Below the pieces are notes generated by a model. The model saw nothing but the letters and a program-made list of their open reading frames with translations, was not told the DNA's origin and did not search any database. A DNA stretch of 64,000 bases from Chenopodium formosanum. Taxonomy: Eukaryota; Streptophyta; Magnoliopsida; Caryophyllales; Amaranthaceae. This document shows, one piece after another, positions 35,124 to 48,415 of this stretch (the first letter of the stretch is position 1; each line of letters opens with the position of its first letter). The position numbers were made by a program, and so were the translations under genes. Where the stretch lies: NCBI GenBank assembly GCA_024500155.1, contig CM044877.1, positions 24,322,001-24,386,000 of the forward strand, in the 5' to 3' direction.

Positions 35124-35323
35124 TGTTATGAAATATCTAAATGTGGATGACGTACTATTATCCCATGTACTATCTAAAATACTCTAGAGTTGGGTATTTG
35201 ATCTTATTCGTTGATGGAAGCCTGAACAATATACATGTATAATAAATCCCGTACTGGATGGAATAAGATATACAACGTAACAAATTTTCCTATCTCTCTA
35301 TATTTTTTCTTCCATATTTTACA
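35124..35323 (+). repeat. 3' LTR of Copia-B (200 bp)
   Basis: It starts TGTTATGAAATATC and ends ATTTTACA, preceded by the polypurine tract CCAAGGGGGAG and followed by the duplication ATAAT. Confidence 0.9.
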
Positions 35324-35328
35324 ATAAT

Positions 35329-35718
35329 AACTTTGTTGCACAAATTTCAGAAGTCGTGCCAATGGGTGAATTTGATTATTATTATTACTATCTCTGTGTT
35401 GTTTTTTTATCTTCTCATTTGATTTTCATATAAACTTAAATGAAGTATGTAATAAGTGAAACTTGATTTTTGTTAGGTAGTAGAGAACAAATTATTTAGA
35501 AATATTGTTATTAATATATTTTTTTATGGGGACCGTGTGCTGATAAGGTCTGTAATAAGGAATAATAAAAGTCAAATTTTGCTTTAGTATAAAAGAATTA
35601 GAGCAAAAGTAGTAAAGTAAAAAATGAAAAAAAACATATCAAAATGAAAAATAGAACAATAAACAAAAAGAATGGAGGAAGTATAATTTAAAATTAATAA
35701 AATTTATTACAAAGTTAA
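35329..35718. other. AT-rich spacer, no gene
   Basis: No coding or RNA feature is seen. The end (AATGGAGGAAGTATAA near 35673) could be a truncated Stowaway-type terminus, but no partner end was found. Confidence 0.4.
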
Positions 35719-35849
35719 TAATTAATAGGAAAATTTGCCAATTACTACCGCAAGTTAATACCACTTTGTAAATTACTACCGCAAATTAAAAAATTTGTGA
35801 ATTACTACCGCAAATTTTTTTAAGATGTTGCAATTACTACCAAACCCTC

Positions 35850-37767
35850 ATTACACCAAACCCCACTGTGATCATATACTAAAGTAAGGTGGCGTCCAAA
35901 GGGAAAGAAGTTAGAGGAAAAGAATCGCCAACAAGTTTTAGGAACTTGTAAACCGTTCACGAGGTGAAGGTTATACCCCTTAACGATCCAGGAGATCGTC
36001 AACTCCAATAGGTCTGGAACCATGACTGCTAGTTCGGGGATGAAGGTACAAATCCAACCTAAAAGATATTGAACCTGCCCTAATAATAGGCCTCTAAGCT
36101 ACTTTATTCTGATCGTATTCATGTGCGTTTTCTGACTAACATGCAATCAATAGGATTAACCCTAAACTTGTTTATCTATGTTGGTTGAATATTAATGCAC
36201 AAATAAATCTATTATTGGCGATCACTTGAAATATAATCAAATTAACCTAAACAAGATTATTAATTATCTTATTAAGCATGATTACAAGTACAAATTCCCT
36301 TTAAACATGCATAAAAGGTGTGATCAAGCAATAACAATAAATATAATCAAGCAACATAATAAACAGAATAATAATAATAATCATAAATAATAGTTAAAAT
36401 CATAATAATCATAATTAAAATAATCATATACACGCTAAATCATAATAATAGCAAGATCCTAGGCATGATACTAACACGATTAATAACAAACCCTAGCATG
36501 TCACTATGCAATAAAAATCAAAGCTTTAACCCTAACATGATACTAACATGAATATTAGGAAAGAATACAAAAGGCATCATACTTTTAATCATACTTGATA
36601 TTAGAGTTACCCTAGACATGATACTAGGAAGATCAAAATACCCTAACATAACATTAGGAATCATAACAACAACATAGACATGATTTCTACAGCATAATAT
36701 TAATAAATCAATTAAAGCACTTACTTGGATGCCTTGTACCTCTTTCTAATAACAAAATACACATGTTAGTAACTTCAAGGAAAATAATAATCAAACAATT
36801 AAATTAAATAATTAAAATAGAGATTTGGGACCAAACCCTTAGAAATTAAAACCTTTCACGTCTATGGCGAAGGCAACTTCGAACTATGCTAGGTGTTTCT
36901 AGGTCTTGTGAATGCAGAATTTTGTATAAAGGGTGGTTTAGAGAAGAGAGAGAGAAAGAAAGCTTTAGCTTCGAGAGAGAAGATAATTAGAGAATAGGTG
37001 ATTGGAGATGATTGTAGACAATTAAATACGAAGTTTTTAGGAGGCTATTTATAGAGAAAATCAGTTAAAAAGATAGAAAAACGAATCAGAGTTCTGACGT
37101 GAAAAAACGAAGTTAGCGCCAAATGCTGACATTAGCGCCAGACGCTAACGCTAGTGCCTGGCGCCAAGCGCTAATGTATAGAGTTAGGCGCTAACCATAT
37201 TTTGACGCTTTTCTAAAATCAGATAAAATTTAATCGTACTGGAGGATAAAATCGTATTTTCCTTAAAAACACTCTTTTTATTCTTATTTAAATTCCAAAA
37301 AGTCAACAAAAGTCAATTTATCAATGCTAATTGAATTAGGAATGAAAAGAACCTTCAAGAAGAATATAGAAGACTTAAACCATTCTTAATTGCACTAGGA
37401 ATAATAAATCCATACTAGGCCCTCCCCTAGATCATTGGCTCGCACATAAGGCTCAAATCGGGCCCAATTTAGTAATTTTGTCATAACTTCCTCAATATTC
37501 ATCGGAATTGGGCTTATAATATATCGTTAGAAACATCTTTTCAAGTCCCATCCAACTATACTATTATTAGACCCATATCATAGACCAACCAAACTGGATT
37601 TTCTGTTTTCTTAAAATAGGTTTTCAAAAACAGAGAGAAGAGAAAAGAAATTAAAACTATCCGCAACACTAAACTTTCCACACTTTCACTTCATTCAATT
37701 ATGGTTCATCGTGAAAGGTACTCATCACCAGGTTTGGTTTTGGGGAGACACATATGGGTGTCTACAG
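35850..37767 (-). repeat. Tat/Ogre-like LTR copy L1
   Basis: Its right end reads GGGTGTCTACA, the inverse of TGTAGACACC. It is preceded on the sense strand by the polypurine tract AAGTGGGGGCTTC (37768-37780), so it is a 3' LTR. The far terminus is damaged: the expected TGTAGGGAAT is missing near 35850. A minus-strand TATA box sits at about 37046-37053. A cluster of GCGCTAACG/AGCGCCAGACGC palindromic words lies at 37110-37195. Confidence 0.8.
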
Positions 37768-38970
37768 AAGCCCCCACTTTGACTGAGTTTGGAGAAACAC
37801 AAGTTTCGAAAACGAAAGTCAAAGTATCGATAGGGACGGAGAATGATTCAGAACGTTCTGCGATCCTAAATCATTCTTGTAACGCCGATACCTGCAAATT
37901 AGCGTTAGTTAAAATAGATAAGAGAGTTAAGAAACGCGTATCTTGCACCGTCGAGCACATGTCTCTGAAGGTAACCGATTTGTTGCTGCATTTGTCGTTG
38001 TGACAACCTTCCACGCACAATCTATTAAACGCCATCTTGTTATTTTAATGATCACTCGTCTCTGAACAATGGATCTTTTTTGATATGTACACGCGCCCCT
38101 AAACAAAGAGCTTCTTTTTAAATATGTCCACGCGTCTCTGAACAAAGAGCTTTTGAATGATATGTCCACGCGTCTCTGAACAAAGAGCTTTTTAGGATAT
38201 GTCCACGCGTCTCTGAACAAAGAGCTTTGATGATATGTCCACGCGTCTGTGTAAATAAGAGCTTGAAAATAATATGTCCACGCGTCTCTAAGCAAAAGAG
38301 CTTTGACGATATGTCCACGCGTCTCTTAACAAAGAGCTTTGATGACATGTCCACGCGTCTCCGAACAATAGAGCTTTGAAAGAAATGTCCACGCGTCTCT
38401 GAACAATAGAGCTTTGATACTTGAATGTTTGTTGCGATAATATTCCGAAGAAAACTTCTGAAGACCAACGCTTGTCGATCTTTAAAGCTCGCTTGAACTT
38501 TGCTTCCGCTATGCCAGTACGTCGGCGCTTTTGCTGCTTGTGAACCATTATGTTGGTGCCTCTGCTGTTTATGAACCAGTATCTCGGTGTCTCTGTTATT
38601 TACGAACAAGTACGTCGGTGTCTCTGCTGTTTATGAACCTGTATGTCGGTGTCTTGCGATGAGCCAATGCTTAGGCGCTTTAAGCTAAGTGAGACGATCT
38701 TTCGTCAGGTCGATCACTTATTGTGATGGTAATCAAGCCGACTACTTAATCATGTTAAATTACTTATAGGGGCTAACTAGCGTACCAAGGAACCCGAAAT
38801 TGCTGAAAGAGGTTGAAATAACTTCTTTGAGTGGTTGAGCGTTCTGTCGCCGCTGAAATATCTTTGGCCCTGCGATTTTTCTCTGTCGCTAGGCGCTGAA
38901 ATCTATTGTCAGACGACAGATGTTGTGGTCTGGCGCTGGAGTAGGGTCTTCCTTATTCTGCTCTTGCTGC
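37768..38970 (-). other. Retrotransposon internal fragment between LTR copies L1 and L2
   Basis: It starts at the polypurine tract of L1 and holds the tandem array at 38045-38420. A second set of words follows (GTCGGTGTCTCTGCTGTTTATGAACC, about 38510-38650). No gag or pol similarity is visible; frames over the array are repeat artefacts. Confidence 0.6.
38045..38420. repeat. Tandem array, unit about 36-38 bp, about 10 copies
   Basis: Units contain ATGTCCACGCGTCTCTGAAC followed by AAAGAGCTTTGATG. They vary by short indels and substitutions. The array lies in non-coding retrotransposon DNA next to LTR L1. Confidence 0.92.
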
Positions 38971-40857
38971 CACTGTGATCATACACTAAAGTACGGTGGC
39001 GTCCAAATGGAAAGAAGATAGAGCAAAAGAGTTGCCAACAAGTTTTAGGAACTTGTTAACCATTCACGAGGTGAAGGTTACACCCCTTAACGATCCAGGA
39101 GATCGTGAACTCCAATAGGTCTGCAACCATGACTGCTAGTTCGGGGTTGAAGGTACAAATCCAACCTAAAAGAGATTGAACTTGCCCTAATAATATGCCT
39201 CTAAGCTACTTTATTCTTATCGTATTCATGTGCGCTTTCTGACTAACATGCAATCAATAGGATTAACCCTAAACCTGTTTATCTCTGTTGGTTGAATATT
39301 TATACACAAATAAATCTATTATTGGCGATCACTAGAGTTATAATCAAATTAACCTAAACAAGATTATTAATCATCTTATTAAGCGTGATTACAAGTACAA
39401 ATTCCCTTTAAACATGCATAAAAGGTGTGATCAAACAATAACAATAAATATAATCAAGCAACATAATAATCAGAATAATAATAATAATCATAAATAATAG
39501 TTAAAATCAAAATCATCATAATAATATTAATTAAAATAATCATATCAACGCTAAAGCATAATAATAGCAAGATCCTAGGCATGATACTAACACGATTAAT
39601 AACAAACTCTAGCATGTCACTAAGCAATAAAAATCAAAGCTTTAACCCTAGCATGATACTAACATGAATTTTAGGAAAGAATACAAAAGGCATCATACTT
39701 TTAATCATACTTGATATTAGAGTTACCCTAGACATGATACTAGGATGATCAAAATACCCTAACATAACATTAGGAATCATAACAACAACATAGACATGAT
39801 TTCTACAGCATAATATTAATAAATCAATTAAAGAACTTACTTGGATGCCTCGTACCTCTTTCTAATAACAAAATACACACGTTAGTAACTTCACGGAAAA
39901 TAATAATTAAACAATTAAATTAAATAATTGAAATAGAGATTTGGGACAGAACTCTTAGAAATTAAAACCTTTCACGTCTAGGGCGAAGGCAACTTCGAAC
40001 TATGCTAGGTGTTTCTAGGTCTTGTGAATGCGGAATTTTGTATAAAGGGTGGTTTAGAAAAGAGAAAGAGAAAGAAAGTTTTAGCTTCGAGAGAGAAGAG
40101 ATTAGAGAATAGGTGATTAGAGATGATTGTAGACGATTAAATACAAAGTATTTAGGAGGCTCTTTAGAGAGAATCAGCAAAAAGATAGAAAAACAAATCA
40201 AAGTTCTGACGTGAAAAAACAAAATTAGCGCCAAACACTGACATTAGCGTCAGACGCTAACGCTAGCGCTAGGCGCTAATGTCTGGCGTTAGGCGCTAAC
40301 CATATTTTTGACGTGTTTTCTAAAATCAGATAAAATTAAACTGTACAGGAGGATAAAATCGTATTTTCCTTAAAAACACTCTTTTATTCTGATTAAAATT
40401 CCAAAAAGTCAACAAAAGTCAATTTATCAATGTTAGTTGAATTAAGAATGAAAAGAACCTTCTAGAAGAATCTTGAAGACTAAAACCATTTCTAATTGCA
40501 TTAGGAATGATAAATCCATACTAGGCCCTCCCCTAGATCATTGGGTCGCACATATGGCTCAAACCGGGCCCAGTTTAGTAATTTGGCCATAACTTCCTCA
40601 ATATTCATCGGAATTTGGCTTATAATATATTGCTAGAAAGATATTTTCAAGCCCCATCCAACTATAATATTATTGGACCCATATCATAGACCAACCAAAC
40701 TTGATTGGCTGTTTCTTAAATTAGGTCTTCAAAAACAGAGAGAAGAGAAAAGAAATTAAAACTGTCCGCAACAATAGACTTTCCACACTTTCACTTCATT
40801 CGATTATGATTCAACTTGAGAAGTACTCATCACTGGGTTTGGTTTTGTGGAGACACA
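38971..40857 (-). repeat. Tat/Ogre-like LTR copy L2
   Basis: It aligns with L1 over almost its whole length. Both ends are eroded: the right end stops at GGAGACACAAATGGG without TGTCTACA, and the left starts at CACTGTGATCATAC. The TATA box of L1 (CTATTTATAG) is CTCTTTAGAG here, so the promoter is lost. The GCGCT palindrome cluster is at about 40226-40300. Confidence 0.8.
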
Positions 40858-41000
40858 AATGGGACAAAGGAATTTGGTGGTTTTCTATGCTTGAAGAAAT
40901 CCACCGGATTATACTTTCCATGCTTGAGGAAAGTTGACAGATGATGAGATTGCAAGTCTCTGTGTATCGAGAACCTTGCATCATGAAATGATGGTGGTTC

Positions 41001-41250
41001 GATTGTCCCCGAACGTGGGCTGTAGATGGTCCACTTGTCCCTAGACGTGGGCTGTAGATGGTCCGCTTGTCCCCAGACGTGGGCTGTAGATGGTTTGCTT
41101 GTCCCCGAACGTGGGCCGTAAAAGGTTCGCTTGTCCCCGAACGTAGGATGTAATTGGTTCGCTTGTCCCTGAACGTGGGCTATAGATGGCCCGCTTGTCC
41201 GCGGACGTGGGCTATAGATGGTCCGCTTGTTCCCGGACGTGGGCTGTAAT
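41001..41250. repeat. Tandem array, unit 32 bp, 8 copies
   Basis: Units follow CTTGTCCCCGAACGTGGGCTGTAGATGGTCCG with point variation and no spacers. They would encode a repetitive peptide on the minus strand, but there is no sign that it is translated. Confidence 0.93.
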
Positions 41251-41659
41251 TGAGACCAGTAAAATGAAATTTTCCAAGGGACTCGCATAGACTAAGATTG
41301 TCTTGACCAAGCTTTGACTTGACACGACATGACATGTGTATAGTTTGTGGTTGTGTGTGTATAGTTTGAGTGTGTGTGCACAGACACAAGCAATCGAAAA
41401 TGCAAAAGCAAAAAAATTCTGTCATTTTTGTATGAGATGAGTGGAGGGTACCGACTCTCTCCCGAGAAAGACGTGAGAAAAAAAAGTTTTATTTTCGAAC
41501 TTCCCTCGATGAGAAAATTTTAAAAACGTTTTTTAATTTCCCCAAAAGAAAAGTTATGAGAAAGAGAAAAGGTTTTCAACTTCTTCGTTGAGCAAGACGA
41601 AATGAATCGCATGGATTAAATTGCTTGTCTTGAAAATAATTTATGCATGATGCATGTTC

Positions 41660-41965
41660 TTAGGCCAGGAGCTAAGTACAGTTACATCATGTGACACGAT
41701 AGATGAATGAATTTAGGTCATGGAGCTAAGCACCATATATGGTGTAAAGAAACGATCTTGAACGTCACTTAGGTCTGGAAGCTAAGCACGTATATAGATG
41801 AAGTATTATTACATAATGAACGTTGCTTATTAGGTCAAGGAGCTAAGAACGATATGCTTTGTATGATTACAAATCATTGATACATAAATGTTGCTCAGCA
41901 CATTATGCGATGCATGAAACAATAAATATTGCTCAGGTCAGGAAGCTAAGCAAGTATACAACATT
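41660..41965. repeat. Dispersed short motif, 5-6 copies
   Basis: TTAGGTCAGGAGCTAAGCAC and close variants recur about every 60-85 bases (near 41660, 41713, 41769, 41850, 41935), separated by unlike AT-rich spacers. They look like remnants of an old tandem array. Confidence 0.7.
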
Positions 41966-44467
41966 TCTTCTAATGAATGTTGTCTTGAAAGATGATGAAG
42001 CATGCGTGGTAGGGAAACAAGATTTCATGATAAAGGGTTCTTAAAGGGAAGGATGATATGGATATGGATGTGTGAGTGAAGTGTGTGAATATGATACTAA
42101 GGCTGGCTGCAAGGGTTATGGTGATGGAATTATATATGAGAAGAGTCAAAGATGATGACTCTTTAGGCTGGGTAGGCTAAATGATGTGGGTTCAAGCCCC
42201 CAAGTCTAGCTCTAGATGGGTAAGGGTAAGCATTGGTCCATTGGATATTCTTTTACTCGATCATGTATGGATATGTATATGAATGTGGCCGCACCTCGAT
42301 ATGAGGTTGCCTACGTATCAGTTAGGAATCTGGCCGAACGTAGCTCACCAAGAACTCGATGAGAGACGCAATTTGAGACGTGTTCATATCGAAGACATTG
42401 GAACACTTGCCCTTAGACATTGTTTTATTGTTGCTTTGCTGGTTTTGTTTTGTTTTTGTTTTTTTTTTTAAGCTGAACTTGCTTTCTGAATGTTACACAA
42501 TTTGCACACCTTCCCATCCCAGGGTTAGGTGAATGTGGGTTGAATAAATGAGGCCAATCGTTAAACGAGGCTAAAAGTGGTTGATGAAGAAATGGATATG
42601 TGATTGAGTGGTTAATGGGGATGAATGGGTTGAAAAGGTACGTCAAATCATTGGTATACCTTGTGTTCGGTACGACAATTTTTATTTTTATTTATTTTTT
42701 TATTTTATTTTTTTTTATTTTTTTTTTTGCAAATGACATGATAGAATGTAAGAAAGAGATGCTCATCTATGAAGAAGGTAAGAAATGTGGCACATAGACA
42801 CATGGATAAGGAGAACCAATGCTAGACTTTTTAGGGGGAAGGGTTTGAAACAAAAGAAGAAGAAAACATGAAATCTTGGTGAGAAGCTTGCATCGTGCTT
42901 TGTCTTCATGGCTTTTTATGAGTAACTTCTTGCCGTCTTGTAAGGAAAAAAATTTGTTGTTGTTGATGCTTTGATTGGAAGGAAAGAAGGAATGAGTGAC
43001 GTTTCTCTTTTTCTTCCAACTATTGCCTAGTGATTTAAGACTCAAGTACCTTGTAAGGATGAACTCACTGAATGCATTCACTCAATACTCGAATTGGAAA
43101 GGAAGAGTGTATGAAACAATTTTGAAAACTTATGGGAAAAACTCCACTCATTCCTATTACGACGGAAAGCGATGCATGCATGGTCCTAATATACGATCAA
43201 TATAAACAATATAGTGCATTACTCGAAGACACAATGTGTGCAATGACTCAACATGTGTGATTAGGTGAGTTTATTAAGACTCGTGGTATGATCGCATGGC
43301 TAGACATGAGGACGTTGTGAAAAACAAATGACCCAATGACTAAATAGCACGGAAGACTAAAAGACAAACTAACTTGATTAATTTTGTCCAATTTTAATGT
43401 TTATGCTATTTAATAGGTGAAAACGGTCCATTGGAAATCATTAGTCATAAATAAGATCAACAATAGTCAAAGACAAAGAACACATATTAAAGTTAGCATA
43501 AAAAATCACAAGAAACTAGGAAGAGGACTAGAATTCTAGAAGACTTAGAACTCATGGGTATTGAAAATAAAAAATAAATAAATAAAAATCTATAATCCTA
43601 TGTTATTCAAGTTGACACAGATTAAATGACTTGGCTAAGACTAGCTTGACGAGAAAATATATAAAGAAAAATAAAAATAAAAAATTTTAAAAAAAAGTTG
43701 ACGCTAAAAAGACACCTAAACTGGACATGTTGTAGTATATTGGTTATAAATTTTTATCTGTAACTCTGATTGGGACGAAACCAACACTAAATGAAAGATA
43801 AAACTCGGGGCTACAGATCCATAGTTGGCACGACACGTAACTCTTTTTAAAAATCCGGATAAGACCAAAACAAGTTGACTCTTGTGCAGTATACGGGAAT
43901 AAAAATTCGGGTGACTCAAAAATTTAAAAAAAAAAATCTATGGCTCGTGTCTAATAATAAAAAAAAGTTTGATAAGAGAAAAATAAATAAATAAAAAGTG
44001 AAAAAAAAATGCACATATAAGAACAATGTCACGCATGATGCAATAAAGTTCGCAACCTAAAGTCAAGTTCTATGTTTGACTATGGTCAAGCTTTTGGGTG
44101 TCAAAGGGTACCATGGTTAAGAGTTTGGACGCGTTAGCAAGGCAGCCTACCTTGAGGGTGTATCTCAACGGGCGGCTCTGCGAGTTCGTAATGAAATCGA
44201 ACTCGACTGCATGGTTTGGGTGGATTTAAAAACTCGGATGAACCCTAATTGCCATGAGCATTTTGGGGTTGATAGAGCATAAATCCCCCGGGCTAGAAAC
44301 ATACGTAGAACACATACTATTGGGCAAAAAAAAGGTGACCTAAAATGCATATGCATATGTGACAATGCCAATTAAATCGCAGGAATACAATTCAAGAATC
44401 TTTCAAGTCTCATCCACTCATCTCAATTAAATACCGATAGCTCAAATCGATAAATAACCAAGAATCG

Positions 44468-44485
44468 TCCCCAGTGGAGTCGCCA
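44468..44485 (-). promoter_or_regulatory. Primer-binding site next to LTR L3
   Basis: On the minus strand TGGCGACTCCACTGGGGA starts three bases after the LTR end. This motif is known as an Arg-tRNA type primer site in Ogre/Tat Gypsy elements. It shows that L3 is the 5' LTR of a minus-strand element. Confidence 0.75.
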
Positions 44486-45897
44486 AATTGTAGGCGTCGT
44501 TCGAAGTGAGCCTACGTTAAAGCATGTGTGAATATGCTTGGCACTCATAGGAAGTGGGAATTGACATATACGATTAGGGACAAGGAAAGTAGGGAGCCGC
44601 CAACAAGTTTTTTAAGGAACTTGTAAACCTTTCACGGATCATAAAAGGCAACCACGATAAAGGGACAACGACAGGCAACAAAGATTGACCCGTGAAGGTT
44701 ACACCTCATTCATAATCCATGAGATTACTAACTCCATATGGTTCAGAACCACGAAAGGAGGATCGGGGATGATGGTACAAAGTGAGTCATGGAGTCACAT
44801 TCGCCCGTATTGGCCTCTACTCGATTCTTATAGTGAAATGTGATTCCTGCGATCTCAAAGGCATACAAACAAAATATTCAATTTGCTTCAAACTATTATT
44901 AAGCTAAATTGGTTAAATATTAATGCAACATATAATTCTAAAATATTGTGATCACTTGATTAAACAACAAGATTAAAAAGGAACCTAAACCGGTTGTCCA
45001 AATTATCTTATTAGGCGTGATTTTCAGTTACATATTCCCTTTAAACATGCAAAATGGTGATCATAATAATAAATAATAGAACAAACATTAATATTGAAAG
45101 CAATTCAAAAATAATAGCGTTAGTCAAATAAAATATAAAATAACCTTAATCATGATACTAGCAATATAAAAATAAGAGTAATTAAGTGAATTAATTACTC
45201 ACTTTCCGCGTTTCCTTGAATTGCTACATCATGAATAAACTGTAAGTAAATTCAATAAAAATATAAATCAAATTGAAAATATTAAAATAAATAAAAGTAG
45301 AGTTAATTTGGTCCAAACCCTCAGTTAATTATACCTTTCACGCCTTGGTTTAAGGACGGAACCTCGGGTTAAGTATGAACTCCTTGGAGTGCTTAAGGGA
45401 AGTATTTTGAGAGAATATGATGGCTAGTATTTAGGCTAAAGAGGGAGAAGAGAATTATTTGATGATCAAGCTTCTTGATCATTGAAAAAGGGGACATATG
45501 ACCTCTATTTATAAGTGAAAAGAAGGGTCGAAGAATTAAGAAAAGATAAGAATTCGAATTAAAATAATACTCTTGCGATATACTGCAGTTTTTGCGTTTT
45601 TTGTTTTTATCATATCTTTTGATCCAGAAATCAGATAAGATATATCGTTGGAAAGCTGTTGAAGTCTACTTTCTAACCCAAATAGAATCAGATTAAAATA
45701 TTTTGTAGAATAAAATATATGTCCGAAATATAGAGACGGTGTCAGTTTTGGATAAAGTTTGATATTTCATTCATATCTTTTCCGTTATAGCTCAGAATTG
45801 ATACTATAATATATCATTGGAAAGATAATTTCAAGGTCTATCAAAACATATAAAATCTGGATAAAAATTATGAGGCATAAAATTCATATCTGACTAT

Positions 45898-48415
45898 TGA
45901 CAAGGGAATAAACGCGTCGTCAATTGTCTATCCCTAGATCAAATACAATTTATACAACCTAAACAAACCTAATACGAGTATAAGGAAAGCATAGGGGTCG
46001 AACCACAGAGAACGGTAAACACCACCAAATGTTATCGACAATTAAGCTAGTCCGGAATAGGGGATAAATAAACTAAAGTCTAAAAAATACTAAAACAAGA
46101 AATAAAACATTAAGGCACCAAGGGAAATGGGTAGGCGAAGTTGACGCTTGACCATACAATAACAAAGTAGCATATCAATGGTAAACTAAACATGCATGAA
46201 TACCGAAGTAAAGGGTCCAATCTAGCCGCCTTCCGGGGTCAATTGGCTTCTCCTAACATAGCCTTTATGTTTCCACATTAGAACCATATACTAGGAGGTA
46301 CTATTAAATAACAATCGATAGTAATGAATCTCAACTAAGTCAACTTCCGTTACTTGTTAGTAAAGACTCATCTTTGATCAACTAACAATGTGCACTTGCA
46401 AGAAAGACCAAAGAATATCAAGCATGCAAAGACTTTAATCACCATTAACATAATCCCAACATTAAAAGCATGAACAATTAGCAACTACACCATCCCCACA
46501 CCCTTGGCTAGATAACTACTCACAAATCATGTTGAAAACAATATCAATCATCAAATCAATAAGCATCAATATGATTAATAAGCAAAGAAGAAAAATAAAA
46601 GCAAATAAACAAAATCAAGAACAAAGGTAAAGAAAGAGAGTAAGAAATTGCTCATTAATTGAAGATGAAGGTCTACAAAGGATTGAACAAGCTCCTTCTT
46701 TAAAATCTAAGTTCATTAATGAAGAAAACCTCACTTTCTCTCTCTACCAAAGAAGACTAATCCTAACCTAACCTAAAACTAATTAGAGAAAAGAATAGAT
46801 GATAGTTATTCAATTCCCCCCCCCCCTAATTACCCCAAAATTGGGTATTTATATTAAGATAGTAAAACTAGGAAAAATAGAAAAAATAAAAGAAGGAGAT
46901 AAAATAAAGAAAGAAAAGGAAAATAAAAAGAAAATAAAATAGAAAAGAAAACAAAAGAGAAAAGAAATAAGAAAAGGAAAAGGAAAAGAAAATAAAAGAA
47001 AAAGGAAAAGAAAAAGGAAACCAAAACCCATCAATTCATCAGCTCCCCCAGATTTTCATTCATCACCATCACCACGCATCAAAATAATCAATCATCACCG
47101 CTTATCATCATCATCTTCATCAAGCATCCAAGATCGTGGCCGTCCAATTTCCATTAAAACTCGCGTGCATAGCTCGTGAAGCGGTTCGGTCGAACCATGG
47201 GTTGGTGCGACCGAACTACGGGGTTGGTTCGGTCGAACCATGGGTATGTTCGACCACTCCTCTTCGATTAACGAAACCCACAAAGTCTCTGACTCAAACT
47301 TCGACCGAACCACAAACGGTTTACCCGAACCCGATTGAAAATCTTTGCTCTGATTTGGGGCTGTTGCTGTGCGAATTGGTGATGCGGGGTGATTGTGTTG
47401 CTGTGCGAATTGGTGATGCGGGGTGATTGTGTTGCTGTGCGAATTGGTGATGCGGGGTGATTGTATTGCTGTGCGAATTGGTGATGCGGGGTGGTAATTG
47501 GTTGGAGGTTGGGAACGGTGGTGAGGTGGAGTTAATTGGTGGCTGAAGGTGAGGGTGAGCAGGGGTTGCGCGTGGTGCTTAGTTGTGGTCGTGTGAGGTG
47601 GTGAGAGCAGGGGGTAGTGGTGAGTGGCTGCGCGTTGGTAATTGGGTTGATTGGAGGTGGTGGTGTTACGGGGATGATTGGTGGTGTTGGTGGCAGCAGC
47701 TGGTGGTGTTTGATTGGTGGCAGGAGGGGAGAAGCAGAGGAGGCTGGCTGAAGGGCTGCTGTGGTTGATGTGGTGGAGGATAAGGTGTGGGGTGTGGTGA
47801 AGGATAAGGGGCAGCATGGGTTTGCTTGGCGTTTGACTCAACTTAGAACCCGAACCCTCTTGACATAAAACCCGAACCCCTACACACAAAACCGAGGAGA
47901 AATCAAGACAAATAAGAATGAAATAAATAAATTAGGAAAAATAAAGTAAAATAGAAAAAGAGAAATAACACTAAACTAATAAAAATTAAATAAAACTATA
48001 CAAGTAAATAAAATCAAATAAATAACAAAATAAACTTAAAACTAATAAAAACTATACAAAAACTATACAAGAAAAGAAAGTGAAATAAAATAGACTCAAA
48101 ACTAATTAAAATAAATGAAAGTAAATTAGAATACTTTCAAGGAAAAATAAAGAGCGAAATATAACAAATCAAAAGCAAATAAAATACGAAAATAAACTAA
48201 TTCTAATAAAACTACGAAAAGAACTAAAACACGACAAATAAAATAAACTAAAGCTAATAAAATAAAGAAAATAAACTAAAACGCTCCGAAACTACCAAAT
48301 AAACAAGAAACTTTATTAAAGAGAAAATAAGAGAAAGAAAGGGAAAATAAGATAAAATAAACACGAAAATGACTCTAAAACTACTCCCTAAGAGTGACAT
48401 AAATGTCACTCATCA
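45898..48415 (-). mobile_element. Solo LTR of a second Ogre/Tat-type family, nested in L3 (2518 bp)
   Basis: The ends are TGACAAGGGAATAAACGC and GTGACATAAATGTCACTCATCA, giving TG...CA, with a perfect ACTAT duplication (45893-45897 and 48416-48420). On the minus strand the 3' part reads TTCTCTGTGGTTCGACCC, a phrase common at the end of Ogre/Tat LTRs. A TATA-like ATATAAATA lies near 46847-46855. The long minus-strand frame at 47095-47889 is His/Pro/Thr-rich, low in complexity, runs through a tandem array, and is not a credible gene. Confidence 0.82.
47345..47495. repeat. Tandem array, unit 35 bp, about 4 copies
   Basis: Units of GTGATGCGGGGTGATTGTGTTGCTGTGCGAATTG are almost identical and lie in a GT-rich part of the nested LTR. 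Confidence 0.92.

Larger units (their letters stand above)
40858..44467 (-). other. Non-coding internal region of the Tat/Ogre-like element
   Basis: This 3.6-kb stretch lies between LTR L2 and the primer site of L3, and shows no gag or pol domains. It holds the 32-bp array at 41001-41250 and the AGCTAAGCAC motif repeats at 41660-41965. CACCTCGATATGAGGTTGCCTACGTATC (42296-42323) is a motif commonly seen in plant Tat/Ogre-type elements. Open frames here are short and low in complexity. It is best viewed as a LARD-like, non-autonomous element body. Confidence 0.65.

Noticed and set aside
38045..38420. CRISPR-like appearance of regularly spaced repeats
   Set aside because: Units are contiguous and degenerate with no unique spacers, no cas genes, and the context is a plant LTR retrotransposon.
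41001..41250. Tandem-repeat protein on the minus strand
   Set aside because: The frame exists only because 32-bp units lack stops in one frame. It lies in the non-coding body of a Tat/Ogre-like element.
47095..47889. 264-residue minus-strand open frame
   Set aside because: His/Pro/Thr/Ser-rich and low in complexity, it spans a 35-bp tandem array inside a solo LTR bounded by an ACTAT duplication. It has no domain and is most likely chance.
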